Below are positions 1 to 12,400 of a stretch of 64,000 nucleotides of DNA, piece after piece. The DNA comes from Acholoe squamosa (taxonomy: Eukaryota; Annelida; Polychaeta; Phyllodocida; Polynoidae), in contig OX439044.1 in assembly GCA_949317995.1 (NCBI GenBank), positions 31,630,733 to 31,694,732 of the forward strand, written 5' to 3'. The translations under genes and the position numbers were made by a program. Below the pieces are notes generated by a model. It ran no database searches. It was not told the origin of the DNA and was given only the letters and a program-made list of their open reading frames with translations. Position 1 is the first letter of the stretch. Every line of letters begins with the position of its first letter.

Positions 1-464
1 GACTGGTCCTTTTCAGGCACAATAAAATATGCGTGCATCACTTTTATGGTTACATGGACATACCCATGTCTGGAAAACGTTTGTGTGTGTGTGAGTGTAC
101 CACCCAAACTAACAAAAAATATTTTTCAAGCTTCCCTGCTAGTTTGAAAGTGATAAAAAATAGAAACAAATACAGAAGAAAAAAAAAACACGCATAAAAT
201 ACAGAAATAAGTATTAAACGATTTAGCCCCAAGTAGCAACCTACAAAACACCCTTTGAAATTTCTGTATGCACATTCGATGTAGATTCATGAAATCAGCC
301 ACATAAAAGAGATCTAGCCACATAAAAGAGACCTTTACATGTGGTTACTCTGACCATGCTTTTGCCTGGCCCTTTGTGTCTGTCCTACCCCTGGTGAACA
401 TAGAGACTGTATATGCCTAGCTTACTGCCTTCATTAATAACCCTTTCATGTTTTTCATATATAG
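1..464. other. Upstream intron of Tectonic gene, nothing recognised
   Basis: AT-rich non-coding sequence ending in a good 3' splice site (…CATATATAG) at 464. No exon, RNA gene or repeat with clear borders was found. A short TG run near 80-95 is the only simple sequence. Confidence 0.5.
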
Positions 465-3400
465 AACCCTCAGTCTGTTGCTGACGCTGGTAATGACAAC
501 CAAACACAGTATGAGGATGACCAAACAGGTAAGTCATTAATCTCAAGAAGTGTCTAGTGTTCACAGACTTCAGACTTTATGGTTTAGGTAGGAAAATGTG
601 CCATGTGTTGTCATAGTCTATCATGTAATAGTTCGGGTATAAGCTGCACCACGACGCTATGAACAAGCGACAAGCCAAGCCTAACGTGATTCATGTATGA
701 GCTGTGGCTTATATACACTAGGTTTCACAGTACTAAATCATTTGTAAGGACTTCCTGTAGACTCCAGGTTTTACCATTACTTGCTGGTTTAATACAGTGC
801 ATTAATGTACCATAATCTCCCGCGTATAAGGCGCACCCCACCTATAAGGCGCACCTAGAGTTTTAGGATTTGGCCAGAAAAATGAAAAATTCATAACTTC
901 TTTCCTACTGAATGAATTTTCAAAATTTAAAAAGCTGTGTGTTTCTTGGACCCCCTGGACCCCATATGCTGCTGATTGGGTTACAGGGGAGTGTCACATA
1001 TCAAAAGAAAGGTCTTGGTGTCCCCCTTGTGGATCCAGGGAGAACTAAAAAACCCTGTTTAAGACGCGCCTTATACGCGGGAGATTACGGTAGTACCAAT
1101 TTGCACCAAATAGGCGCTCTTTAAATCTTGCTTCCTTCACTGTATATAATTCTTCCTATGATTTCAGAGCAACTGCTGGATCTGTACAATAGTTCCTTGG
1201 TACTGGATGTACAACTGGCTGCCTCCCATGTTTGTGTGGACAATTTAGGTATTTCAAGAAGCTGCAACTTTACCAAAGATGTACCTGAACTGGTCGATAT
1301 CAATGGAAAGATGTACTGCACAGACACCATAATAAAGGTGGAAAATTGTTATTTACTAAAGTGCCATTTACTATAGAAAAGGTTCTTTCTGTGGTAATTC
1401 TGAAGGAATTTTTCTCATCTATGCAGATTGAAAAAAAAAATGCTAACGTTACCATAACATCTTAACGGTTGTCTGATAGTTCATTTTCACTCAAGCACTT
1501 TTTTCTCTTTTTTTTTTTGTAGAAATTTAAGATTCGATAAACCGGCCCTTTAGACATACCGGGTATGAACACAAACACAGATTCTTTGACATATCACAGT
1601 GTTTATATTTTCTAGTAATCTTACATTGACACGTCTCAGACTGGTCATCAAAATTTCAAATTTACCGGCAACTATCATTGCACAAACACATGTCTTAAAT
1701 GTAAATCATGCCATGCCTGCATGGGTTAAGTCATGTATGTTTAAGAACAAAAAGACTGAAATTTCAAAACAAAATCACTGACATCACATCTCCCTTTGAT
1801 ATACTAGGTGGAGTACATGTTGGAGCACAATGCGACCGCAGGGATTTCAGCAGCTGAAGTACGCTTCACATTCGCTGAGATCAGCGACGACAAACTGCCC
1901 CTCAGCCAAACATTCAGCACCACCTTCTCTAAGGTAAGGAAATCGCCATTATGTATAGCAATTTCCATTATGTATAGCAAGTCTATCCCATCCATTAATA
2001 AAGATGACTAGGCTCTATCCTATGAAAAAATACAAATTACAACAACACCATTCCTATTCTCTTTCAATAGCGTAACACGATTATAATTAGGCAGCAGTCA
2101 CTCATATTTTTGGCCATGAAGCCACCTTACAAATTAAGTTTACATATGGAATGGACAAAGGCACCATCAAATGATCGTCGTTAAACAATGTATTGATTCG
2201 ATATTTACAACTGGACTATTAATAATTTAATATCACACTGAATCTGTTTCGTTCCTCTAGTTTGGAGATACGACAGAGCCTTTCAAGCGAAGTGGAAACC
2301 CAGGTTATCAGGTTGGGCAGCCACTGATGGCTGGCAAACTGACCACACAGACCTTACCAGATGAAACTGTTAGGTTAGTAAGTGTGACACTGTAGGACTA
2401 GAGTTGTAGTATGCAGGTCTTAATGCTTTTAGCTCACTCACTGCTAGACTTCCAGTTTTGCACCACTTCCAATTTTGCATCAATCAACCACTACATGTAT
2501 GTAGATCAACCATAATTTTTCAAAGCAAACGTGGATCACCGGTAACTGTAACAGCTGGCACTACGATGTCAACTTGACTGATTTCTACTTAATGGTTCAT
2601 ATATTTTATACTTTACAGTTGAACTGTTGAATTAGCTGTCTTTTTGAGAGGAGTGACTGATATTTTGTGTCATGAATAGAATCAGTAATGTATAAGCCTA
2701 TACACTTGTACCATGCCATATTGTACAAAGTCTCATAAACGTTAACAATCACTGAATAGCTGAAATAACCTTATATATTAGCAGCATAACAATTGAAAGG
2801 ACAGAATTAAATATCATCTTCGGTCGTAATGATCCATGAATACAGTGCTGGTGAGTCAGCTTGCCATCGATTTACATGTATTAGTGCATCATGCCAGCCC
2901 TTGGGGATTTTCATAAACCCATATTGGCAGCATAAGTGTAAGTCAATACAATTACCGTAATCTCCCGCGTATAAGACGCAGTGCGCGTATAAGACGCACC
3001 TAGAGTTTTGGAAAATTCTCAAAAAAATGAAAAATTCACAACTTTGGTTCTACTGAGTGAATTTTCAAAAATTAAAAACCTGTGTGTAGCTTGGGCCCCC
3101 TGGACCCCCCCTGGGCCCCCTTATGCCCTATTATGACCATTATGGCATGTAACATATTAAAAGAAAGGTCTTGGTGTCCCCCTTGTGGATCCAAGGAGAA
3201 CTAAAACCCCTCATATAAGACGCATCTTATACGCGGGAGATTACGGTAGCAGGTGTTCTAGCAGTAGCAGTTTGGTACAACAGCACTACTTTATTCCATA
3301 TAGACTGTACCAAAGGGCATATGTATATGAAAGCACTTTTCTGTATTTAAAAGGTTAATAAGGCTGCACTTATCATTATGATGTACCATTTTAAGACTGG

Positions 3401-6400
3401 TGGCCAACTCAAAGTGATGAATGGTTTTGGTACATCATGCAGTACCGTCCTTAGTGTGTTAGCCCATTGGGTTGGCAGGATGCGTGATCGCAGCACCGAC
3501 AAATTACTTGCTACAGCGCAGCTATCATGCACTGTGACATGAAAATGAAAGGTACATAGATCTATGTCATGTGGCCCTTAATCAATTAAAATAGAATTAG
3601 TGAATAATTTAAACACCAAAGGTCACAGGTTTAGAAAACCTCAATGAATAATTTAAACAACAAATGTGACATGAGTTTATGGTTGATTTTGTAATGAACA
3701 TGTCAAAGGTGTCCACCACCCTGATGACACACATACATAACAATAACCGTGTAAACAAGCCTACTTTCCAATTTTACATGATTTGGTCCACAGAGGCATT
3801 AAGGCCCACACTAGACAGCCTTTTCATTGCCTTTTTGATCAAGTGTTTGAAAAAGTTCTCTCTAAGGACGATTCTCATGGTCCGGTGCTCACGTTTGATA
3901 CCAGCTTCATGTGCACTTGCATCAATTTGCTGCTGCACTGTCGTATTGTTGTAGTCCTTGAGCATGACCATGAGCGCATCCGCCGCTTTCAAAACTTCAC
4001 CATCCTGTGTAAGAACAACTTGCATATCTGCTTGCTTACCCTCTGACTTCATCGACTTTGTGAACTTATCCATGTCAAAGTCCGGGTGGCGCGTCACGAC
4101 CCAATACCCAATGCTCGGGAAGGAAGTACCGGATACATTCTCAGAAAAAATTGTCGATATGAAAAATGACAGAGTCATGTCACGTGAAGCCATGTCATCC
4201 AGTTTTAAGCGCAAGGAAACAATCCCTTTCCAGGTAGCTTCTGCATCCTTTTGCCAGGTAAACTGGAGAACGATCACTTTAGCTTCTTGTTTTTGAAGAA
4301 CTGGGTGGACAATTAGATTCTCTATAAGCTGGTTCACAGGGCTCACCATGGCCGAGCTGCATGGCTTCTGTAATGAGATGGAAAAAACACTATTTGGGCA
4401 ATCACATCTGTACCATTTCTGTACATTCAGTATGTGACTTTTACATTCAAGCTAGAAAAAACATAAAGCATATAGTGCCTCTAACAATGTCTGAACGAGC
4501 TGTCTTGTACTTAGAGTTTCATACCGACAAACTCTTGTGTTTTTTCAAGACCTTTTGGGTCACTTTCTGAACTACCTTCAGATAGTACCAGAAAGGTTAT
4601 TTTAAATCTTGGTTTTCGAAAATGATCTCAGAGGGAATCAATTAATTCTTTCGGCAAACTATGATATTCAGGTTTTGTGGCTAGTCTGGCCAGTAGCGTT
4701 TGCTATCAATATAACACATACTACAGACTGGGTACATTGTGTGTACATGTATTAACCCATAAGTCACAGCTTTCCCCCAAAAGCCAATGCTTTCCCCACA
4801 AGTCAAAGCTTTCCAATATAACATAGGATCTACCATAAATCCCATGTGTAAAGTGTATCTTGCAAAAATTATAAAGCTCCTCCTGACTTTGGGGACAGAT
4901 TCTGAAAATGTGGCATTCATTTGGGAGTGTTCATTTTCTAACAACAGGGTGGTTGGTGGAATTACAATCAAAAAAATTTAACGCGTGCAATCATGCACGA
5001 CTGGCCCAGTCGCCCACCATCTACCGTAGGGGACTGTCAATATAGTGACAGTGTGTCGAAGACTCAATGCTTAAGGCTATGGAGAATGCACCCATTATCG
5101 CTCGCATGTTTCATTGGCGAATAACTCCTCTCCTGGCGAGTTAAGCATTGCACAATACCAGCAGGTCTTGAATAAGGATACATATTAATCATACAAACGC
5201 ACGAGACAATGTAATTCTCCTCCATTTTGTTATAATCCAGCAGTTTCATTGCAACCGTGAGTCGATCATCTCACTGTCCGCCATTTTGTATTTTGATGTT
5301 CCGTGCGCATGCGTGAACCCTCCTTGCTGGAAGTCGCATTTTTGACGGAGAAATGATAGATAATATCGATTTAACTGGCTTTTTGAATAAAATCCATGCA
5401 TGTTTGGCAATATTAATCAAATTGAATTGAATACACCCCCTCAATTTACTGTTATAAAATAAAATCTGACGACCGGTCACTCTGCGCGCATGCGCGAACT
5501 CGCACGAGGATGCCCTGGGTGGAGGGAGAGTGTAAAGGCTAGTACATAATGTACATATATAGTATCTCAGAGGGCGCAGGCAGTAGGCTAATACATAGAA
5601 ATCATAAGAGCCTGCGTCCTCTATGTATACTACTCATACACTCGCCCTGCCGGAAATGCGATAGCCATAACAAACTTATGGCGGTCTGGTTTACACGATC
5701 GGTATATAAACGGTCTTATACCAACTTTTCCTCAAGCTATCGCGTTACATGGACGGTCTTCCAGCCTTACCTGCTGAAAAAAAGCGTCTTCATTGGACAA
5801 TTCCCATAGGAACCCATGTGTTATGTCTATCGCGAAAATCTATCGCACAATGCTATCCTATGGAGCCTCATTTTCGTGAGAAGGTAGGTTAAATATGTCA
5901 GGTTTTTTATTCAACTATTTTCATACCTAAAGAAATTTTTTTCCCAGGAATTGTGCATGTACAATGAAAGACTAGATCCTAAAGAACATGTTTCCATGAT
6001 TTTTTGTTTAATTATCCCCCAATTTCGATGAGCAATTCCCATCTAAAGTTCAGATTCATGACCGTCAGTTTACGACCGCCAAGGCGCCGCCAATGACCCA
6101 GCAGGGGCTGGGCCAATAAAATTCTTTTCCAGGTATAGCCCTTTGGCTAAAATCGAGTAGGTTATTATTTTTACCTCCTCCTCAAGATAGTTAAAAGGAT
6201 TTTGTCCCGCCCCCTGTAAAAGAGTCAAAATCTGTTGCTTTCCATTCAATCCTATCTTCACCTATTTCTCAAATGACCACGCCCTTGCCACAGTCGACAA
6301 CTTGTATTTGTAAGGGACGCCCAGACTGTAGGAAGGGTAAACAAAACTCACCCGGGGCCTTGATTCGTCCACAAGCCTTGAGATATATGCAGGACTTTAT

Positions 6401-9400
6401 GGTTCAGAGGATTAGACGTATTGCAAAATGCATCAGATAACAGTGAAAGGAATAGGTAAGACTTGACATCAAAATTACACTTACCATGTCTTCCCGCTGT
6501 AATGGAGCAGAATTCACAACATCAGTACTGCCGTTCTGCTGGGACAGGTTCTCAGAGTTGTCTCCTTCCATTTTGGTTGGGCGAAACTTAATATCAGTAG
6601 CACGTCCTTCACTGGTTGCACCTTCCATAGGGGCATCCAGGTTTGTCAGTTTATCATATATAGCCGAATTACCCTCAACAGTGGCAACCTGTAGATCTGT
6701 AGATCCACAATCAGTGGCATTCTCAGCTTTACAGGTTATGTATGGCTCATCAAGGAGAGCTTGTGTTTCTAAAATTCTTTGCTGTAATTGTTCATCATTT
6801 TGCAAAACGTCAGTTGCGGCTTCATGCACAGCTGGTTGCAGTACTTCAGACTCCTTGCCCAGCTTACTATCATCTGTTGGTGCATTATCCTCCAGGTCGA
6901 TTACAAGGGGGGTGGCTGGGGTGCTCATATCGTCAAGTCCATTACAGTTAGAGACACTGCCTGTGGACACCTCCATCTCTGCTTCTGTGTTTCCAGTACC
7001 TGCTTGTAGCACATCAGACTCCTTTCCTATGGTTGTAGTAGTATCAGTTGTTGGTGCATCATCCTCTATGTCGATGACTATTGGGGCTGCGGTCTCCCCT
7101 TTATCTCTAGCAACATCACAGTTAATCACAGTCACTCTGGACGCCTCCATATCGACATCTGGATATCCAGTAGGATTTGGAGCCACCTCTGCTTGAACAC
7201 TATGGGCAGTTCCCAGGCTAGAAACACTGCCGATACACACTACTCCTTCATTCCTGAATGTAGATTGGTCCACCACACTATTCCCACCATTTTGCCCAGC
7301 TATGTCATCTGAAAATGGATGGCGGTTGTTCTCTGTTTCCAACTCAATACTACTGTAGGTTACAACATCTGTTACCTGGCGTCCAGAAGGTTGACCTTCC
7401 TTCCTGCCACCTTCCTCATTCATGGCCTCCAGAGCGTCTGAAAGTGCTCGCTGTGCGGTTGGCACATCCACTGTGGCGACTTCAATTGGTGGCATCTGAA
7501 TGTGAGCTCTGTTAGTAGGCAAATGGTAAGGCCTATATCGGCCCCCAGATACAGCCTCCTGATATCTGGTCCTTGGTGGTGGTCTGGAGGGGCCTCCATT
7601 CTGTTGGGAAGTGTCAGTGGTTGTCCTGGTGGGTGCTGCACTTTGCTGGTAGTCGTCAGCTATCCTAGAGGTTGCTGTACTTTGCTGGTAGGTATCAGGG
7701 ACCCTAGACTGGACGTCATTTTGCGGGTAGGTATCAGAAGGGACCCTAGACTGGACATCATTTTGCTGGTAGGTATCAGGAGGGCCCCTGGAGGAGGCTT
7801 CAGTCTGGCAGTTGGTGTCTGATGTCCTGGAGGGGGCTGGAGGATTCTGCTGGGAGGTGTTGGGAGGTGTCCTGATAGGAGCTTCATCCTGGTAAGTATC
7901 AGAGTGGATGATGGTTGGTGATCTTAACGTGTGCTGTGTGTGTCCACCATTAATGGGTGGTGGGGGGGAGTTATTGGCACTAGTTAGTGTGCTACTCCTT
8001 GGGGGAATGGCTGGAGGTTTTGGAAGTGAGTTAGTTTGCAGACGCGTGGTGGGCCGCCTATTTGGTGAGGATGGTGGCGAGTCATCGTCAGAGTCACTGA
8101 TGCACTGAATGACACGGCGTCTGCGCTGTGGTTTACTGACATTGCGTGAATAAGGACCTTTCCCATGAGTTTGTCGATGCTGATATTGTGTTGAGAATGA
8201 AGATGCTCTGAACGGTTGGGGTGTGAATGCCAAATGTCCTCTCTTGCGTGACTCATGTGTAAAGCGCACACTCTTCTGCTGCTGAGGTGCGAATGTCGAG
8301 GACATTGTCTTGCGGGGTGTTTTTTGGAGACATGGTTTGAGATCTTCAGTTGTTTCTGTGAGATCAACAAATTCTTCATCTCTAGGCCTGTTCCTGTCTT
8401 TCTGTTTCTCATGTGCTTTCTGTTGTGTCTTCTGGTGCTTGGACTGTTTGCTCAGCTCCTTGCTTTCTGGGCCTGAAGTTGATGTTGACTGTGACCTTTT
8501 GCTGGGCTCCTTGACCTGTTGGGTTGAAGTTGATGCTAACTCAGATGAGTCAGCATCAATGACCATGCACTCCACTTCATCTTTCTGTAGCGCCTGGGCT
8601 ACATGGACCAGAAAAACATCAGTGTCCACAGTGACACCAATTACCGCTGCTATTGTCACTTGTTTTTTATATGTTATACTATTGCGGCACACAAGTCCAA
8701 CTGTCTCAGTAATTATGCTTCTTACTAGCACCTTCTCTTGTGTCCTTGTGGCTTGTTGCTCTGCACTTAGTGATGTGCTACTCTCTGTTAAATCCACCAC
8801 TTCGTCTTTCAGCTTAGCGGCTGGCTTTTCCTTCGAGTGTTTCTCTCGGTCCCTTTTTCTTTCCTCTCTTGACATGGGCTTACAGAACTCAAATTCAGAA
8901 CTTGAGTCTACACTTGAACTGCTTTTCTTTGTGTATGTCTCATTGACGTGTATCATCGATTCCTTTTCATCAACCGTCAAACCAATAACACCCTGCACCT
9001 TTAATTCGTTCGTATACGTCAGTCCACTTTTACACAGCAATAAAGTACTATCAAGTATTAAGTTATTCACCCGTTTTTGTTCATGTGGGAGTGCCATCTT
9101 GCACTGCAAGAAAAAAGAGAGAGAAATAGTCATTGTAATGAATAACAAATACCTTTTAGTTTAGTACTAAAGGCCTAAAATATAGTTTCTTTCAGGTAGC
9201 ATGCTGAAAGTTTTTAGGTAGGGCAAAAAAAACACTTAATTTTTTCAGCATGTTTTGCCATGTTACCTGATACACACAACTTTTTTGGCCTATGATAAGC
9301 CGGATTTTCTTTTGTGTTATTTTTCTTTTAATGCTAAAAGGAGGCCACAGCACACAGGTCACTAAAATAATATGATAGAAAAAAAAAACTCGAGGAATCC

Positions 9401-12400
9401 AGAAACTCGAGGAATCCAAATTTATAGTGATACTTTTAGAGTTGTGCAACACAATTTTCTGTATAAGGCCATAAAGTCCCTATTTATAGCACAGATCCTG
9501 CACAGGGGATCCCCCTGTAGATAGTGTCTGGGATGGACAGAGTCACAGCGGAGCTAATTCTGGGAGTCCATGGGTTTTACATAGAGGTCTGCTTCAAACA
9601 GGGGGGATGCCACTCACTGATAACTGGAAATTCGGAAATCATCCCATTTTTCTGAAGTCTAAATAGGAAATTTCAACCACAAATTTGGAATTTCTAAGAA
9701 GTGTTGGGACTGTCTACTGCCCTGTATACTGCCTGGTCACGCCTCAGCACTCTCACATAGCTATCAGATTGAATAATATACGATGTGGCCAAAGTTATGG
9801 ACGATGTGGCCAATATTTTTTATGGCAATCCACCTTAAGAATATGAGTTCCCACAAGGGTTCCATAGCGAACCCATTTACCTACCCTGATTTCCCCCTGG
9901 GACATATACATGTAACTTTTTTTTTTACCGAAATTGAATTGAAAATAGCATTGAAATATGCATTAACAACTCGGGTCTTTTAAGTCGTAGACTTAACCTG
10001 CTCTATCTTTTGATATGATGATGAGGAAATTGTCATCGAGGACAGTTACCTAGAACTCAGTGTTACACATGTGACATTTTATTGACTATAGAAAAGAATG
10101 AGAACCATTCAGACCCCCGTTGCGGCTTATACTAAAGCCCTAAACTCAGGGTGCGGCTTATTTACAGGGTTTTATGACAGGGTCCCTTGTAGAAGACCTA
10201 TCTCCGCACAGCGCAATCATACACTGATGTCCTATCTCGCTTATATCTGCAAACACCTCAATATAGACTATAACGCCCGCCCCCACCCCCCAGCTTTGGT
10301 GACTCGTCATTGTGTAGTATAGTCATAGAGGGCGCCACCTTATAGAGATAGAGTAGAGGCTGCAGGACACTAATTATTTTCTCACTGTTGGCTTATATAG
10401 CATATGGGCGAAAATAAAATATTTGTGCGAATTTCTGGGCTTAGCCACTGTTATTTTCATGTAGGCACACATTTTTTCCATTAATTTAGGGCCATGAGAT
10501 GTGGTGCAATGTAATTAACTTTTCTGCTATCGGCCGTAGAGTGCGGACATACCCAGATTTGGGGGTTTTGCAGTGAATGATTACAATAAATTCTGTAATT
10601 GAAAAGAGTGCACCCCCCTCAACTTACCCTCAAATATCAGCCTAAATAACACTCAAATCGATTAATATACATCCTAAGGATTAATTTGATGCCTGGTTTG
10701 CCTACCCACTGTCAGATTTTAGACCAATAATCATTGTACAACACCCTTCAGTGCGGACCTACAAAGTGTCTCCTGCTGCCTCCTCCCGTCAATTGGTGTT
10801 CTGCAACCTAAAGGCCTGGGTTGGAATCTTGGGGAGCGTTCATTATTTATGGCAGGGGGGGGGACGACAATCTGTCAGAATGAATATGTCAGAAAAAACT
10901 GACCCCCCCCTTCGGAATGGGTTGAAAAAAAATGACCCCCCCTTTCAGAATGGGTTGAAAAAAATGACCCCCCCCCCTTAGGAATGGGTTGAAAAAAAAT
11001 GACCCCCCCCTCAGAATAAATTGAAAGAAAATGACTCCCACCACATTTAACTACGTTCAACAGAGGCTACATCAGGTCCATTCATTATACAAGGTGATAT
11101 TAGCAGCTTTAGAACCATTTCAGTTATGTGTCATCTTTTGAGCAGTCAAATTGTGAATACACTGCTGTTGATTGATTTACCTCTAGGTAAAATATCAATT
11201 TGAAGGCTAGCATGGATAAGACGTACCTGCGTGCGCATTTTTTTAGCTGGTTTCTGTGAATTTGTGAACGATCTTTGAGCAGGTACCCATATTGTTTTTT
11301 CCCGTGCTAGCCCCCCTTTAAGGGCCGGCTAGAATGGGCTACTACTGATGCAGCTAAAATAGGTATGTCTTAGTAAAATATTCCATGTGACCTACTCCTG
11401 ACCAATGGAAAAATTGTTCTGATTGAGGGACTTGGTTCTGGTTTCTTTTTCAAAAACTTTATATACGGTACAGAAATAAACTTTTGTAGCTTGTCTTTCT
11501 CTTTAGATTTCATTGTAATCTCAGTTTTTATATCAATTTGAAGGGTGTTATAGACATAATTCTTGTCAGGGTTGATTTCATCAATGGATGAAAACAAGAG
11601 TTAAATCTGGAAAGATCTGATTGCGAGTTGCGGTGATTTTAGCATGTAACATTTTTTACTACTGACAACTTTGTTGGTGCCCTGTTCACTCTTGTGAGGT
11701 GTATGGTGTAGCACCACAAAGTGTTGTTTGTGGTGTACCATACCCTTCCCAGTACCCCTTTAAAGGAAAGTACTCATTTTCATGATGACATCTTTTGAAA
11801 CAATCAGCAGGGCGAGCAAAAGAACAAGGAACATTGTGTCACAAATTGGGCCAAATACTTGAATCTCAGGGAAAACTGTATACATATACCATAGTGGTAG
11901 TGACACTGGCCTCATCCATGTTTTAAAGGGGGCTTATCATGTCAAATTTTAATATGGGTACCTGCCAAAAGATCTTTCACAAATCTGTAGGAACCAGCGG
12001 AAAAATTCCGATGCCCCGATTGGTCAAGGAGTGGTCATGTGAGTTGGTAACACAGGTACCGGTACATCTTATCCGTGCTAACCGCCCTTTGACACACAAA
12101 GGAGTAAGACTCTGATCATATAAAATAATCAAAAGGATACGAATTATAGGTAGCTGGTAACAAAATGTTGGGCAGAATTATATCTAGAATATATCGTAAT
12201 CTCCCGCGTATAAGACGCGTCTTATACGAGGGGTTTTAGTTCTCCTTGGATCCACAAGGGGGACACCAAGACCTTTCTTTTGATATGTTACATGCCATAA
12301 TTGTCATAATAGGGCATAAGGGGGCCCAGGGGGGGTCCAGGGGGCCCAAGCTACACACAGGTTTTTAAATTTTGAAAATTCACTCAGTAGAACCAAAGTT

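Noticed and set aside
5562..5628. Imperfect hairpin (AGAGGGCGCAGGC with partner) as a pre-miRNA
   Set aside because: The stem is short and interrupted, the loop is long (~27 nt), and nothing else supports a microRNA.
6486..7196. 236-residue plus-strand ORF, and others at 7502-7822 and 8310-9164
   Set aside because: They are antisense shadows of the nested minus-strand exon 9097-6485, which has splice sites, a duplicated module and coherent composition.
9098..9148. Extended N terminus starting at 9148
   Set aside because: A strong splice acceptor lies between that ATG and the ATG at 9097, so the extra 17 codons are intron.
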